Below are positions 8,719 to 19,514 of a stretch of 64,000 nucleotides of DNA, piece after piece. Within the stretch, counting starts at the first letter, position 1; the number at the start of each line of letters is the position of its first letter. The DNA is from Citrobacter enshiensis (GTDB lineage Bacteria; Pseudomonadota; Gammaproteobacteria; Enterobacterales; Enterobacteriaceae). The stretch is from contig NZ_CP119862.1 in NCBI RefSeq assembly GCF_029338175.1, forward strand, positions 4,806,839 to 4,870,838. The letters run 5' to 3'. The notes below the pieces were generated by a model. The model worked only from the letters and a program-made list of their open reading frames with translations. It was not told the DNA's origin and ran no database searches. The position numbers and the translations under genes are program-made.

Positions 8719-10881
8719 TTAGACCGTTTCCAGCCTGGCGTACGCCGCCACTAACCATTTGATTCCCTGCCCCTGGAACGCCACCTGCAAGCGACTGTGT
8801 TCACCGCTGCCTTCCAGATTCACAATGGTGCCCTCGCCGAACTTGGCGTGGCGCACGCGCTGGCCGAGCTTGTAGCCGGTGTCGTTCTCCGCCATTGGCG
8901 TCCCCATCCGCTGATGGCTGACCGGGCGGCTCACCGTCGCGCGCAGACGCACTTCTTCCACGCAGTTTTCCGGAAGTTCACCGATAAAGCGCGACGGGCG
9001 ATGGTAAACCTCTTTTCCGTACAGACGACGCGTTTCGGCGTAGGTCAGGGTCAGTTTTTGCATCGCTCGGGTAACGCCGACATAGGCCAGACGACGCTCT
9101 TCTTCCAGACGCCCGCCCTCATCCAGCGACATCTGGCTCGGGAACATCCCCTCTTCCATACCGACGATAAACACCTGCGGGAACTCCAGCCCTTTCGCCG
9201 AGTGCAGGGTCATCAATTGTACCGCGTCCTGCCAGGTATCCGCCTGCCCTTCGCCCGCTTCCAGCGCGGCATGGGAAAGGAACGCCTGTAACGGCATTAA
9301 ATCTTCGTCTTCTTCGTTGTAGCTGAACTGGCGCGTTGCCGTCACCAGTTCGTCTAAGTTTTCGATACGCGTCTGACCCTTCTCGCCCTTTTCCTGCTCA
9401 TACATCATGCGCAGGCCGGAGTCTTTCACCACACGGTCAGTCTGCACGTGCAGCGGCATATCCGCCGTTTCTTGTGCCAGCGCATCAATCAGTTCCATAA
9501 AGCGCTGTAACGCGCTCGCAGCGCGGCCCGCCAGTGCTTTTTCCTGCAACAGCTCGCGGCAGGCTTGCCACAGCGTCAGTTGACGGTCACGTGAGGTCTG
9601 GCGTACCACGTCCAGGGTGCGATCGCCGATGCCGCGCGTTGGCGTATTCACCACACGCTCAAACGCCGCATCATCGTTGCGGTTGGCAATAAGGCGCAGA
9701 TAAGAGAGGGCGTCTTTGATTTCCTGGCGTTCGAAGAAGCGCATACCGCCGTAAATGCGGTACGGCATGCTCGCCTGCAGTAACGCCTCTTCCAGCACGC
9801 GCGACTGGGCGTTGCTGCGATAGAGAATAGCGCACTGATCCAGCGCGCCGCCGTTGTCCTGCCAGGTTTTGATGCGGTTGACCACGAAGCGCGCTTCGTC
9901 GAGTTCATTAAAGGCGCAGTAGAGCGAGATAGGCTCGCCGTCCGCGCCATCGGTCCACAGCTTCTTACCGAGACGACCGTTGTTGTTCTCAATCAGGGCG
10001 TTCGCCGCGCTCAAAATATTGCTGGTCGAACGGTAGTTCTGCTCCAGGCGGATCGTCTCCGCGCCGGGGAAATCGTTGAGGAAGCGCTGGATGTTTTCAA
10101 CCTGCGCGCCGCGCCAGCCGTAGATTGACTGGTCATCGTCGCCCACGATCATCACTTTGCCGGTATCGCCCGCCAGCAGGCGGATCCACGCATACTGAAT
10201 GTTGTTGGTATCCTGGAATTCGTCGACCAGGATATTGGTGAAGCGTTCACGGTAGTGCTGAAGAATGTGCGGCTTATTGAGCCACAGTTCGTGAGCGCGC
10301 AGCAGCAGTTCGGCGAAATCGACCAGCCCAGCACGGTCACACGCTTCCTGGTAAGCCTGATACACCTTCTGCCAGGTCTGCTCAACCGGGTTACCGTAGC
10401 TCTGAATATGGTGCGGGCGCAGCCCTTCGTCTTTCTGGCTGTTGATGTACCACATCGCCTGACGCGGCGGCCACTGCTTCTCGTCGAGATTCATGGCTTT
10501 GATCAGGCGCTTAAGCAGACGCAGCTGGTCTTCGCTATCGAGGATTTGGAAATCCTGCGGCAGATTGGCGTCCAGATGATGTGCGCGCAGCAGACGGTGC
10601 GCCAGCCCGTGGAAGGTGCCGACCCACATCCCGCCCTGCGTCGTCCCCATCAGTTGCCCGATACGGTGGCGCATCTCTGCCGCCGCTTTGTTGGTAAAGG
10701 TCACCGCCATAATGGAGTACGGCGAGCAGTTTTCCACGCTCATCAGCCAGGCGATGCGGTGTACCAGCACACGCGTCTTACCACTGCCCGCCCCCGCCAG
10801 CACCAGCATGTTGGTGCGCGAAGCAGCGACGGCTTCGCGCTGTTTGTCATTAAGGCTGTCGAGCAGGTAAGAAACGTCCAT
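8719..10881 (-). CDS. uvrD: DNA helicase II UvrD
   Basis: SF1A 3'-5' helicase for nucleotide-excision and mismatch repair and for removal of RecA filaments. The ATG at 10881 gives 720 residues starting MDVSYLLDSL, identical in length to E. coli. The Walker A motif LAGAGSGKT has Lys35, motif II is VDEFQDTN near residue 220, and [13 protein letters not shown] is motif III. The C-terminal tail carries the beta-rich KFGEGTIVN segment that binds RNA polymerase/UvrB. An upstream ATG ten codons away would extend into the attenuator and is rejected. It is last in the dapF-yigA-xerC-yigB-uvrD run but has its own SOS promoter region. Confidence 0.97.
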   Translation of the reverse strand: MDVSYLLDSLNDKQREAVAASRTNMLVLAGAGSGKTRVLVHRIAWLMSVENCSPYSIMAVTFTNKAAAEMRHRIGQLMGTTQGGMWVGTFHGLAHRLLRAHHLDANLPQDFQILDSEDQLRLLKRLIKAMNLDEKQWPPRQAMWYINSQKDEGLRPHHIQSYGNPVEQTWQKVYQAYQEACDRAGLVDFAELLLRAHELWLNKPHILQHYRERFTNILVDEFQDTNNIQYAWIRLLAGDTGKVMIVGDDDQSIYGWRGAQVENIQRFLNDFPGAETIRLEQNYRSTSNILSAANALIENNNGRLGKKLWTDGADGEPISLYCAFNELDEARFVVNRIKTWQDNGGALDQCAILYRSNAQSRVLEEALLQASMPYRIYGGMRFFERQEIKDALSYLRLIANRNDDAAFERVVNTPTRGIGDRTLDVVRQTSRDRQLTLWQACRELLQEKALAGRAASALQRFMELIDALAQETADMPLHVQTDRVVKDSGLRMMYEQEKGEKGQTRIENLDELVTATRQFSYNEEDEDLMPLQAFLSHAALEAGEGQADTWQDAVQLMTLHSAKGLEFPQVFIVGMEEGMFPSQMSLDEGGRLEEERRLAYVGVTRAMQKLTLTYAETRRLYGKEVYHRPSRFIGELPENCVEEVRLRATVSRPVSHQRMGTPMAENDTGYKLGQRVRHAKFGEGTIVNLEGSGEHSRLQVAFQGQGIKWLVAAYARLETV

Positions 10882-10897
10882 TGATGGCACCGTGTGT

Positions 10898-10918
10898 AGG
10901 GCGGACGGCAAACGCCCT
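10898..10918 (-). terminator. Attenuator-like hairpin in the uvrD leader
   Basis: AGGGCG and CGCCCT pair around a 9-nt loop between the SOS box and the uvrD ATG. No T-tract follows. E. coli uvrD has a leader attenuator at the same place (established knowledge), so this is probably its equivalent. Confidence 0.5.
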
Positions 10919-10929
10919 CCGCAAAAACC

Positions 10930-10945
10930 CTGTTAATTTATACAA
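10930..10945 (-). promoter_or_regulatory. LexA (SOS) box upstream of uvrD
   Basis: CTGT-N8-ACAA on the plus strand (TTGT-N8-ACAG on the minus strand), 48 bp upstream of the uvrD ATG in the yigB-uvrD gap. It matches the CTGT-N8-ACAG core with one terminal deviation and sits where E. coli uvrD has its LexA site. It gives uvrD damage-inducible expression independent of the upstream operon. Confidence 0.65.
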
Positions 10946-10957
10946 TACTGCTGGTGA

Positions 10958-11674
10958 TTATATCAGCGAGGTCAGCGATGCCAACCGGGAAATTTCCAGA
11001 TGCGGTAACAAACGGCTGTCATTGGTCTGCATCAGGTCGGCATTCTCCGGCTTGATCCAGCACGCCTGCATGCCGCAGCGAATGGCGCCAGCGACGTCGG
11101 TGGTGAGATCGTCGCCCACATGCAGGATCTCGCCGATCGGGACGTTGAGCTTCTCAGCGGCTAAGGCATACATGTCGCTAAACGGCTTCGAACGACCGTC
11201 CGGACCCGCCCGCAGGACAAACTTAAAATAGTCGCCCAGCCCAAACAATTCCGGCTGCGCATTGCCGTTGGTAATCGCCACCAGCGGCCATTTTTTTGCC
11301 AGTTGCGTAAGCGTGTCGTGTGTCTCCTGCGGGACGTCGATCCGACTGCGCCACTTTGCGAAATTCATCATCGCGGCGTTGGCGCCTGCCGTCGCCTCTT
11401 CTGCTGATAATCCCGCATTCAACATGGCACGTTCTACGGCACGATACCGCCACTCAGTGACATCATGGTAAATGTCCGGCTCCGCTTCGCGTATTGCCTG
11501 GCGTAAACGCTGCAGGTCAGCGTTTTGTAATGTGCGCAGCGCAGGGTGATAGTTTTGCACAAAGGCGAGCGCTTCCTGCTCCGTGCGCAGAATAACCTGA
11601 CGGTTATCATAAAGGGTGTCATCCAGGTCAAAGGTGAGCGCAGAGATGCGCCCCAACGGCCGGTAAAAACGCAT
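10958..11674 (-). CDS. yigB: HAD phosphatase YigB (FMN/flavin-precursor phosphatase)
   Basis: 238-residue class-I HAD phosphatase. Motif I is DLDDTLYDN with nucleophile Asp16 and acid/base Asp18, motif II is the AITNGNA segment, and HVGDDLTTD is the acidic motif IV. E. coli YigB dephosphorylates FMN and 5-amino-6-ribitylamino-uracil phosphate in riboflavin synthesis (established knowledge). Its ATG shares one base with the xerC stop, which indicates translational coupling. Confidence 0.93.
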   Translation of the reverse strand: MRFYRPLGRISALTFDLDDTLYDNRQVILRTEQEALAFVQNYHPALRTLQNADLQRLRQAIREAEPDIYHDVTEWRYRAVERAMLNAGLSAEEATAGANAAMMNFAKWRSRIDVPQETHDTLTQLAKKWPLVAITNGNAQPELFGLGDYFKFVLRAGPDGRSKPFSDMYALAAEKLNVPIGEILHVGDDLTTDVAGAIRCGMQACWIKPENADLMQTNDSRLLPHLEISRLASLTSLI

Positions 11675-12576
11675 TATTTCCCCCGTTTGGCGCGTGGATG
11701 CGCCGCATCGTACACCGAGGCCAGGTGTTGAAAATCAAGATGAGTATAGATTTGGGTGGTCGAGAGGTTGGCATGCCCCAACAGCTCCTGCACACCGCGC
11801 AGATCGCCGCTCGACTCCAGCATATGGGTGGCAAATGAGTGGCGCAGTTTATGCGGATGCACATGGCTATTCAGCCCCTGCTTGATGCCCCATTCGGCAA
11901 ACCGTTTTTGCACGTTACGCGCCGAAATCCGTTTCCCCAGTTTGGAGAGAAACAGCGCGTCGTCGTCACCGCCAAACAAACCGCGGAGATCCAGCCAGTG
12001 TTCAATCCACGCCACCGCATTGCGTCCGATGGGCAGGCGTCGCTCTTTGCTGCCTTTCCCCATCACCCACACTTCGCCAGTGTCGAGATCGAGATGTTTG
12101 ATATCCAGCCCAACCAATTCTGACAAACGTAGCCCCGCGCCGTACATCACCTCCAGCATTGCGCGGTCACGCACGGCAAGCGGGTCATTGAGGTCGATAT
12201 TCAGCAGGCGATTCACATCGTCAACGTCGATATTTTTCGGCAGATGGCGCGGCGCTTTGGGTGCGGAGATCCCTTTCGCCGGGTTGGCCGGCAACTCGCC
12301 CTGGCTCACCAGCCAGTCGAAGAAACTGCGTAATGCCGAGAGGCGCAATGCCAGACTGGCTGGTCCAAGCCCTTTGCGACGACTGCGCACCGCAAAACTG
12401 CGTACTCTCGCAGCATCACATTGTTGCCAGCTCTGCATTCCGGTTTCCCCGGCTAAAGCGATAATGGCATCAAGCTGACGCTGATAATTCAGGAGCGTTA
12501 TTGGGCTAAGCTGCCGCTCCACGCCCAGATAACGCAAAAAGCGGGCAACGTCCTGAGAAAGCGGCAAATCCGTCAT
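11674..12576 (-). CDS. xerC: Site-specific tyrosine recombinase XerC
   Basis: Partner of XerD in resolving chromosome dimers at dif. It has 300 residues (E. coli 298). The catalytic set is complete: Arg150, Lys174, His242, Arg245, His268 and nucleophile Tyr277, the last in TTQIYTHLD. The N-terminal SAM-like core-binding domain covers roughly residues 1-105. It overlaps yigA by 4 bp at its start and yigB by 1 bp at its end. Confidence 0.97.
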   Translation of the reverse strand: MTDLPLSQDVARFLRYLGVERQLSPITLLNYQRQLDAIIALAGETGMQSWQQCDAARVRSFAVRSRRKGLGPASLALRLSALRSFFDWLVSQGELPANPAKGISAPKAPRHLPKNIDVDDVNRLLNIDLNDPLAVRDRAMLEVMYGAGLRLSELVGLDIKHLDLDTGEVWVMGKGSKERRLPIGRNAVAWIEHWLDLRGLFGGDDDALFLSKLGKRISARNVQKRFAEWGIKQGLNSHVHPHKLRHSFATHMLESSGDLRGVQELLGHANLSTTQIYTHLDFQHLASVYDAAHPRAKRGK

Positions 12577-13280
12577 ATGCGTTCAATCCAACGCTCAAGC
12601 AACTCCGGCAACATCAGCGCTATCTCTTGCAGCAACTGCGTCCCTTGTCCCTGTTGATAGTGGTGCGCGTCACGACTGCTGAAAAGCATGACGCCGAGAT
12701 CGCCCTCTCGCCCCAGCATTGACATCGCCACCGAGCCTATCGCTTTGGCTTCCGGCAGCACCACCAGCAGTTCCGGGCCGTTGAGCGGGCCAAGATAGTG
12801 CTGCTCGTGCCCCAGACGTTGAATACGCAACGGTTCGAAGGCCTGACGGCTTAATGCCAGATGCGTGAAACTCGACGGCGCGCCGAGTCGCCAGCGATCG
12901 GGGAATAAGCGGATTGTTGCCCCTGCCAGCCCCAGATCGCGCGCCCAGCGATGAAAACGTATCAGCAGCTCATCCAGACTACTGGCTGACGCCAGCCGCC
13001 CCTGGAGATGCAACAGACGATTAAACAGGCTTTCGTTGGCGTTCGCCTGCTCCATCAGCAGCGTCATGTTCTCTTCGAGCTCATTGATATGGTTGCGCGC
13101 GCGCGCCATATGCCATTCAACTAAAGAGATGGTTCCACGCACCGGATGCGGGACACGCATCGCTTCGACAGCGCGAGCATTGCGGATAAAAAACTCAGGG
13201 TGACGCTGTAAATACTCGACGACCGCACGGTCATCCAGTTCCATGAGTGTTTCCTGTAGTTCTTCCCCTGGTTGTTTCAT
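12573..13280 (-). CDS. yigA: DUF484 protein YigA
   Basis: 235-residue cytosolic protein of the DUF484 family, conserved between dapF and xerC in gamma-proteobacteria. A helical, coiled-coil-like N-terminal half ([19 protein letters not shown]) is followed by a GAF-like C-terminal half. Its function is unknown. It is translationally coupled to both neighbours by 4-bp overlaps. Confidence 0.93.
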   Translation of the reverse strand: MKQPGEELQETLMELDDRAVVEYLQRHPEFFIRNARAVEAMRVPHPVRGTISLVEWHMARARNHINELEENMTLLMEQANANESLFNRLLHLQGRLASASSLDELLIRFHRWARDLGLAGATIRLFPDRWRLGAPSSFTHLALSRQAFEPLRIQRLGHEQHYLGPLNGPELLVVLPEAKAIGSVAMSMLGREGDLGVMLFSSRDAHHYQQGQGTQLLQEIALMLPELLERWIERI

Positions 13281-14101
13281 AGATGAATAAACCCGTCGTA
13301 GACATGTGCCGCCGGGCCAGTCATATATAACGGATGGCCCGGACCTTTCCAGGCGATATCAAGGCGACCGCCCGGTAATTCCACGCGTACTTCTTCTGCC
13401 AGCAAACCCTGCTGAATACCGACCGCCACGGCAGCGCACGCACCACTGCCGCAGGCCTGGGTTTCTCCTGCCCCACGCTCATAAACGCGTAACCGGATAT
13501 GCTCGCGTTTGACCACTTGCATAAACCCGATATTGGCGCGCTCAGGAAAGCGTTCATGATTTTCCAGAACCGGCCCCAACGTTTCTACGGCGGCCGTATC
13601 AACATCATCAACCTGAATCACGCAATGCGGGTTCCCCATCGAAACGACGCCGCACAATACTGTCTGTTCGGCGACTCGCATAATATAGGTCTTTTCCGCT
13701 TTGTTGGCGCGAAAAGGCACCTGCGCCGGTTCAAAGTTGGGCTCGCCCATGTTGACCCGCACCAGTTCGTCGTCGGTGACGCTCAGAATCATGCGGCCAT
13801 TGGCCGTGCTGACGCGAATATCGCGCTTGTTCGTCAACCCTTTCAGGCGAACAAACCGGGCAAAACAGCGTGCACCGTTACCGCACTGCGAGACTTCACT
13901 CCCATCCGCATTAAAGATGCGGTAATGAAAATCCAGCTCGGGATCGTAAGGCGGCTCGACCACCAACAGTTGATCGAATCCGACCCCCAGATGTCTGTCC
14001 GACAGACGGCGGATCAACTCCGGCGAGAAAAAGACATTCTGCGTTACCGCGTCGACGACCATAAAATCGTTGCCAAGGCCATGCATTTTAGAGAATTGCA
14101 T
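13277..14101 (-). CDS. dapF: Diaminopimelate epimerase
   Basis: Interconverts LL- and meso-diaminopimelate for lysine and peptidoglycan synthesis. The ATG at 14101 gives 274 residues, as in E. coli. An upstream ATG four codons away (MERM) is less likely. The two catalytic cysteines are present: Cys73 in SQCGNGARC and Cys217 in [10 protein letters not shown]. It is the first large gene of the dapF-yigA-xerC-yigB-uvrD operon and lies 36 bp downstream of lptM. Confidence 0.97.
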   Translation of the reverse strand: MQFSKMHGLGNDFMVVDAVTQNVFFSPELIRRLSDRHLGVGFDQLLVVEPPYDPELDFHYRIFNADGSEVSQCGNGARCFARFVRLKGLTNKRDIRVSTANGRMILSVTDDELVRVNMGEPNFEPAQVPFRANKAEKTYIMRVAEQTVLCGVVSMGNPHCVIQVDDVDTAAVETLGPVLENHERFPERANIGFMQVVKREHIRLRVYERGAGETQACGSGACAAVAVGIQQGLLAEEVRVELPGGRLDIAWKGPGHPLYMTGPAAHVYDGFIHL

Positions 14102-14137
14102 CATTCGCTCCATTCACGCGGGTACAGAAGTTTACCG

Positions 14138-14341
14138 TCAGTAATTCACCTGAGTAGGGCCGTCGCCTGTTGCACGATCATTGCGTTCTGGCATGGTGGA
14201 TTGCGTTTGCGGTTCAACCTTATGCGTCGGAGGCGGTGCATTTTTGTCCTCTGGCGGAAAATAGAGCGGGCCTTTAAGACCACAGCCCGTCAGGCTGAAC
14301 AGAGTAAGAAGTACAGCGAGTGCCTGAAACACGTTTTTCAT
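14138..14341 (-). CDS. lptM: LPS-assembly lipoprotein LptM
   Basis: 67-residue lipoprotein (formerly YifL). The signal peptide ends in lipobox LTGC with acylated Cys20, followed by the conserved [10 protein letters not shown] and a proline-rich, low-complexity tail. In E. coli it binds the LptDE translocon and assists LptD disulfide maturation (established knowledge). It is the upstream gene of the dapF operon and is divergent from cyaY. Confidence 0.93.
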   Translation of the reverse strand: MKNVFQALAVLLTLFSLTGCGLKGPLYFPPEDKNAPPPTHKVEPQTQSTMPERNDRATGDGPTQVNY

Positions 14342-14478
14342 TGTGGATTGCCTGTAAGTTCATGCTTTCTGTTTTCTATCATCGCAGGAGAAGACGTAAA
14401 AGCAAGAGTTTGCCTGCAAACTGCAACGTGTTTTGTTTCGCGTTATACTGCGAACATCACGAAAAATGGGATAAAAAA

Positions 14479-14799
14479 ATGAACGACAGTGAATTTCATC
14501 GCCTTGCAGATACTCTGTGGATGACCATTGAAGAGCGTCTGGACGACTGGGACGGCGACAGCGATATCGACTGCGAAATTAACGGTGGTGTGTTGACCAT
14601 TACCTTTGAAAACGGCAGTAAAATTATTATCAATCGCCAGGAGCCGTTGCATCAGGTGTGGCTGGCGACCAAACAGGGCGGCTACCATTTTGATCTGAAA
14701 GGCGACGAATGGATCTGCGACCGCAGCGGTGAAACCTTCTGGGCGCTGCTTGAGCAAGCGGCAACGCAACAAGCGGGTGAAGAGGTTAGCTTCCGTTAA
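14479..14799 (+). CDS. cyaY: Frataxin-like iron donor CyaY
   Basis: Bacterial frataxin that modulates Fe-S cluster assembly with IscS. The ATG at 14479 gives 106 residues, the E. coli length ([12 protein letters not shown]). The acidic first helix ([16 protein letters not shown]) is the iron-binding ridge. An open frame extends upstream to 14320 but overlaps lptM on the other strand and is not used. It converges on cyaA across a REP. Confidence 0.96.
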   Translation: MNDSEFHRLADTLWMTIEERLDDWDGDSDIDCEINGGVLTITFENGSKIIINRQEPLHQVWLATKQGGYHFDLKGDEWICDRSGETFWALLEQAATQQAGEEVSFR

Positions 14800-14819
14800 G
14801 TTTTTTGCCGAATTATCCG

Positions 14820-14872
14820 GCCTGCGGCCCGGGTCGTTGTAGGCCGGATAAGCGTCAGCGCCATCCGGCACA
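14820..14872. repeat. REP element between cyaY and cyaA
   Basis: TAGGCCGGATAAGCGTCAGC followed by GCCATCCGGCA is a REP palindrome in the 77-bp gap between the convergent genes. Decayed partner sequence lies on its left. Confidence 0.8.
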
Positions 14873-14876
14873 ACCA

Positions 14877-17423
14877 TCAAGAGAAATACTGCTGTAACAG
14901 CGGGGTGTCGTTGTCCTGACTGGCCGGAGGTACCGTACCAATCGACTGCGTGCGGAATGGGATCACCTGCGTACGACCCTCGGTATTCACGATCTGGTAG
15001 AACTGAGGCAGGTTAAAGTTGATAAAACTGGAGCCATAAGTAAAGCGGTCGTGGGAAGATGAATAGAAGCGGCTAACGTCGCGCACCAGCTCCTCTTTGC
15101 TCCCTTCGCAGTGATGATACACTTCCGCCCGGTTACTTTCGTCCAGAATGTAGATATTAAAGCCTTTATCATCGCCCGTTTCTTCAAAGAAGAACTGAAT
15201 AATGCCTTCACTGGCGAAACCATCCACCACTGACGGTAACTTCACATGGTTTGTCTCAACCTGCACAGAAAGCCCATGCAGCTTGTTATGTGAAATAGCG
15301 CCATAGAACTCGATGGCGTTTTCCAGCTTCTGTACTGAAACGTTCAGACGTTCAAAGAACAGTCCCCAGGTCTGGCCTGCAACGCGTAGCGCTTTGAAGC
15401 GCCCCGTTTCCTGCCGCGTGCTGGAAAGACGCAGTTCAATACACTCAGAAACCAGTTGCTGTACGCGGGTACGAATCAGCCCACGCAAATGCTGGCTGTA
15501 GCAGAACACTTCCACGCTGTCCGGCGGAGCGGCATCCTGGTGCATTTTGCCCAGAATCGTTTTCAGCGCTTCAATCATCGCCTGTTCGCCGTTGAAATGC
15601 AGAGTACGCACTTCGTTCCATGAGTTGCGATACAGCAGGTCAACGCTGCCCACCAGGCAATTTTGTTCTTCGCCAAAGCTGAAGACATCCAGCTTGCGGA
15701 AGTCAAAATGCACCACCTGATTACGGAACGCCGCCGTCGGGTCATATTCAAGGTTGACGATAATCGCCAGGTGGCGAATTTCACACGGACTGTAGAGCGC
15801 TTTTGGCGTTGGCGCTGGCAAACGCAGAGGGAAATGGTGCGACACGTCCGCCACCATCTCCTGCAGCTTCGGCAAATCAACAATGCCGTTGCCTTTAATA
15901 AACAGATGCGTACGTGAGGTCAGCAGGCCATTAAACCACGCCCAGGCCACCAGCTTGTTCAGGTAACGGTTATATTCCAACGGCTGATGGCTGATGATGG
16001 AATCCATGTTCGGCGCGCGGTTGTAGAGATACCAGCCTGAACGGTTGGCACGACCCGGCGGCACATGGATAAACGTCAGATTCGGCTCGGAGAGATCCGG
16101 CGAAATCTGCGGGTTCACCAGCGTCACTTTACCCGGCAACGCCTCAAATGCGGCATACAGTTTACGGGTCAATACCCCGATATCCTGTGGACTGGCACTA
16201 ACGCTGAGGTTGTTACGGCGCGCAAAGCGGATCAGGTTACGATAGCTCTGCATCATGGCATCGAGCAGTTCGTTGTGCGCTTCGCGGACTTGATCGATCT
16301 TCCAGTTAGCGCGGTTGTCGAGCATGGCCAGACGCGCTTCGTCCCATCCCCACTCTTTGACTAACTGACTTAATACTTCACGGCGCCAGCCAACACAGGC
16401 GCGTTCACGACTCAGTTTCTCGCAAACTTTCAGGTAGAAACATCGACGCACCAGATCCAGGCGCGTTGGGTCTTCAATCGCCGTGAGATATTCGGTAACA
16501 CGTTCCAGCATCATGCAGTAGGGATCAAGACCAAAGGAAACGATCTCGCCATCGTGCAGACGCTGTTTGATGTCTTTCGCCAACAGGCGCGGATCCGGGT
16601 ATTCCCAGGAATACGCTTCCAGCAGCAGCGTTTTCAGCACCGCTTTGTACGGTGAATCAATGCTTTTGTAGAGCTGCCAAAGGCTGGCACCAAAGTACTC
16701 TTCCGCTGAAAGTGAGCTCAGTCCGCCCAGATCCAGCCATTCGTTTGGCGTCAACACCCCCTGTGCGTAGAGCGTCATCACGTAATCGTCGTAATGCTCT
16801 TCTTCGTCGCACGGCACCATATTCCACAGAATACGTTTACCGGCCAGACGCACGGCGGTGCGATAAAATTCGTCGAGCAGCAGGATATGCTGCGTGGAGC
16901 CACAGTCTTCACCACCCAGACTGCCGCTTTCATTGTGGCGGAAACGGTTTTCGTCGATCAGAAAGAAGCTGACTTCAACGCCCAGCGAGGCGGCCCAGCT
17001 TTCCAGAAGGCTGCATTTGCGTTGCAGTAACTGGCGCTCTTCGCTATCGAGCCAGGATTGGTGGCAGACCCAGATGTCGAGGTCAGAAGAGCAGCTTTGC
17101 CCTACTGAAGACGTACTGCCCATCGAGTAAACGCCGGTAATCGGCAATTCACCTTGCGGGGGATTCTGCACAGACATGCCACGGTGCAGTTCCAGTTCAT
17201 TCAGATAGTGACGTTGAGTTTCATCAGGCGAGTAGAAACAGATGCCTCTGGGAACGTTACCATCCAGGTAACCCGGCATCAGCGGATGGTGATAATGCAA
17301 TAATGTCGGCAGCAGACTGTATACCTGCTGAAAAGCAGGTCCCATGGCAGCAAGCGCGCGGTCCACACGCAGTTGATTTATGGCATCCAGTCTCTGTTTC
17401 AAAGTCTCAATATAGAGGTACAA
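14877..17423 (-). CDS. cyaA: Adenylate cyclase, class I
   Basis: Makes cAMP from ATP, activating CRP-dependent catabolic genes. The TTG at 17423-17421 gives 848 residues starting (M)YLYIETLKQ, exactly the E. coli start; this rare UUG start is known to limit CyaA synthesis. The nucleotidyltransferase motif is Gly102-Ser103 with Asp114 and Asp116 in SSDLDIW. The N-terminal half is catalytic and the C-terminal half regulatory, responding to EIIA-Glc. The CRP-type site at 17584-17602 indicates autoregulation. Confidence 0.97.
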   Translation of the reverse strand: MYLYIETLKQRLDAINQLRVDRALAAMGPAFQQVYSLLPTLLHYHHPLMPGYLDGNVPRGICFYSPDETQRHYLNELELHRGMSVQNPPQGELPITGVYSMGSTSSVGQSCSSDLDIWVCHQSWLDSEERQLLQRKCSLLESWAASLGVEVSFFLIDENRFRHNESGSLGGEDCGSTQHILLLDEFYRTAVRLAGKRILWNMVPCDEEEHYDDYVMTLYAQGVLTPNEWLDLGGLSSLSAEEYFGASLWQLYKSIDSPYKAVLKTLLLEAYSWEYPDPRLLAKDIKQRLHDGEIVSFGLDPYCMMLERVTEYLTAIEDPTRLDLVRRCFYLKVCEKLSRERACVGWRREVLSQLVKEWGWDEARLAMLDNRANWKIDQVREAHNELLDAMMQSYRNLIRFARRNNLSVSASPQDIGVLTRKLYAAFEALPGKVTLVNPQISPDLSEPNLTFIHVPPGRANRSGWYLYNRAPNMDSIISHQPLEYNRYLNKLVAWAWFNGLLTSRTHLFIKGNGIVDLPKLQEMVADVSHHFPLRLPAPTPKALYSPCEIRHLAIIVNLEYDPTAAFRNQVVHFDFRKLDVFSFGEEQNCLVGSVDLLYRNSWNEVRTLHFNGEQAMIEALKTILGKMHQDAAPPDSVEVFCYSQHLRGLIRTRVQQLVSECIELRLSSTRQETGRFKALRVAGQTWGLFFERLNVSVQKLENAIEFYGAISHNKLHGLSVQVETNHVKLPSVVDGFASEGIIQFFFEETGDDKGFNIYILDESNRAEVYHHCEGSKEELVRDVSRFYSSSHDRFTYGSSFINFNLPQFYQIVNTEGRTQVIPFRTQSIGTVPPASQDNDTPLLQQYFS

Positions 17424-17814
17424 GACGTATCGCCTGATGTTGCTACCCGTCATGTTTCTGTTTGCCGCCACCGTTACGTGGTTTCGCAAACGTCATCATT
17501 CGGGATATACCGTATGTCAAAAATAGCCGTTACCTTTTTTCGCCCTCCTTATTTTGAGGTACAGACGAAAAAATGGTCTAAAACGTGATCAATTTAACAC
17601 CTTGCTCATTGACCGTAAAGAAAGTTGCACTACTTACCAGTGTAGCACCGTTCGCTTCGTGTAAATTCCGTAATACGGCAAGGCGCTTTCTCGTCACGCT
17701 TCACGGCCATTGACGACACAACACCTTCTCTCTCACTCACCTTTGACCGTAACACTGACATCCCACTTGTAAGGATGTTAGGATGGTCCACGGACGATAA
17801 TGACGGTAACAAGC
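17424..17814. other. Divergent cyaA-hemC regulatory region
   Basis: 391 bp without a gene hold the promoters of cyaA (minus) and hemCDXY (plus). A 17-bp CRP-like site lies at 17584-17602. An 81-codon open frame on the minus strand (17630-17875) overlaps the hemC start and has no recognisable family. No other structure was recognised. Confidence 0.7.
17584..17602 (-). promoter_or_regulatory. CRP-binding site of the cyaA promoter
   Basis: On the minus strand, GGTGTTAAATTGATCACG matches the TGTGA-N6-TCACA CRP consensus, with the TCAC half better conserved. It is 160 bp upstream of the cyaA start. The same sequence is the documented CRP site that represses E. coli cyaA. Confidence 0.75.
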
Positions 17815-18756
17815 ATGTTAGACAATGTTTTAAGAATTGCCACACGCCAAAGCCCCCTTGCGCTCTGGCAGGCACATTTTGTCAAAGACGCCTTGCTGGC
17901 GAATCATCCTGGACTGGTTGTTGAACTGGTGCCAATGGTGACGCGTGGCGACGTAATTCTTGACACCCCTTTGGCGAAAGTGGGCGGAAAAGGCTTGTTC
18001 GTCAAAGAGCTGGAAGTCGCGCTTCTGGAAAAACGCGCGGATATCGCGGTGCATTCCATGAAAGATGTACCGGTTGAATTCCCGCAAGGCCTTGGACTGG
18101 TCACCATTTGCGAACGCGAAGACCCGCGCGATGCGTTTGTTTCAAATACGTATCATCATCTGGATGAACTGCCGGCAGGCAGCATCGTAGGCACCTCCAG
18201 TCTGCGTCGCCAGTGCCAGTTGGCCGAACGACGTCCGGATCTCATTATCCGCTCGCTGCGCGGCAATGTCGGAACGCGCCTCAGCAAACTGGATAACGGT
18301 GACTATGACGCCATTATTCTGGCCGTTGCCGGGTTAAAACGCCTGGGTCTGGAGTCACGTATTCGCGCCGCCATGCCGCCAGAAATTTCGCTTCCCGCGG
18401 TTGGGCAAGGCGCGGTTGGCATTGAGTGTCGACTTGATGATACCCGTACCCAGGAACTGCTGGCACCGCTAAATCATGATGAAACCGCCGTGCGTGTCAA
18501 AGCGGAGCGCGCCATGAACACCCGCCTGGAAGGTGGCTGTCAGGTGCCTATTGGCAGCTATGCTGAAATCATCGACGGTGAAATCTGGCTACGTGCGTTA
18601 GTCGGAGCCCCTGATGGTTCACAGATGATTCGCGGCGAACGACGCGGCTCGCCTCAGGATGCCGAACAGATGGGCATCTCCCTGGCGGAAGAACTGCTGG
18701 AGAATGGCGCCCGCGCCATTCTGACTGAGATTTATAACGGAGAAGCCCCCGCATGA
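17815..18756 (+). CDS. hemC: Porphobilinogen deaminase (hydroxymethylbilane synthase)
   Basis: Joins four porphobilinogens to hydroxymethylbilane. The ATG at 17815 gives 313 residues starting [13 protein letters not shown] as in E. coli. An upstream ATG five codons away is not favoured. Catalytic Asp84 lies in HSMKDVP, and the dipyrromethane-cofactor cysteine is in EGGCQVPIG near residue 242. It overlaps hemD by 4 bp (ATGA) and is the first gene of hemCDXY. Confidence 0.97.
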   Translation: MLDNVLRIATRQSPLALWQAHFVKDALLANHPGLVVELVPMVTRGDVILDTPLAKVGGKGLFVKELEVALLEKRADIAVHSMKDVPVEFPQGLGLVTICEREDPRDAFVSNTYHHLDELPAGSIVGTSSLRRQCQLAERRPDLIIRSLRGNVGTRLSKLDNGDYDAIILAVAGLKRLGLESRIRAAMPPEISLPAVGQGAVGIECRLDDTRTQELLAPLNHDETAVRVKAERAMNTRLEGGCQVPIGSYAEIIDGEIWLRALVGAPDGSQMIRGERRGSPQDAEQMGISLAEELLENGARAILTEIYNGEAPA

Positions 18757-19493
18757 GTATTCTGGTCACCCGCCCGTCTCCCTCAGGGGAAGAGTTAGTG
18801 AGCCGTCTGCGCACACTGGGGCAGGTGGCCTGGAGCTTTCCGCTCATTGAGTTCACGCCAGGTCGTGAGCTCAATACACTTGCCGATCGCCTGGCCACGC
18901 TGACTCAGAACGATCTCGTCTTCGCCCTTTCCCAACATGCTGTCGCTTTCGCTCATGCTCAACTTCAGCAGCAAAGGCAAAACTGGCCAACGCTCCCACA
19001 GTATTTTGCTATTGGCCGCACCACGGCGCTGGCGCTCCATACGGTGAGCGGGTGCGATATTCGTTATCCTCTGGATCGGGAAATTAGCGAAGTCTTGCTA
19101 CAATTACCTGAATTACAAAATATTGCAGGTAAGCAGGCGCTTATTTTACGTGGCAACGGTGGACGTGAACTGTTAGGAGACACCCTAATGGAACGCGGGG
19201 CTGATGTCACTTTTTGTGAATGTTATCAACGCAGTGCAAAACATTACGACGGTGCAGAAGAGGCCATGCGCTGGCACTCTCGTGGTGTCACAACGGTGGT
19301 TGTCACCAGCGGAGAGATGTTGCAACAGCTCTGGTCAATGACACCACAATGGTATCGGGAACACTGGTTACTACGCTGTCGGCTGCTGGTCGTCAGCGAG
19401 CGTCTGGCGCACCTCGCCCGGGAACTGGGCTGGCAAGATATTAAGGTCGCTGATAACGCCGACAACGATGCGCTACTGCGCGCATTACAATAA
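18753..19493 (+). CDS. hemD: Uroporphyrinogen-III synthase
   Basis: Closes hydroxymethylbilane with inversion of ring D to give uroporphyrinogen III, the branch point to haem, sirohaem and cobalamin. It has 246 residues, the usual length, with a two-domain fold. Sequence conservation in this family is low, so identity rests on position and on the N-terminus [16 protein letters not shown]. It is translationally coupled to hemC, and hemX begins 21 bp downstream. Confidence 0.95.
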   Translation: MSILVTRPSPSGEELVSRLRTLGQVAWSFPLIEFTPGRELNTLADRLATLTQNDLVFALSQHAVAFAHAQLQQQRQNWPTLPQYFAIGRTTALALHTVSGCDIRYPLDREISEVLLQLPELQNIAGKQALILRGNGGRELLGDTLMERGADVTFCECYQRSAKHYDGAEEAMRWHSRGVTTVVVTSGEMLQQLWSMTPQWYREHWLLRCRLLVVSERLAHLARELGWQDIKVADNADNDALLRALQ

Positions 19494-19514
19494 CTCTCAT
19501 AATGGGATGCCATA

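Noticed and set aside
17630-17875. 81-codon minus-strand frame upstream of cyaA
   Set aside because: It overlaps the hemC start and the cyaA-hemC promoter region, has no ribosome site and no recognisable relatives.
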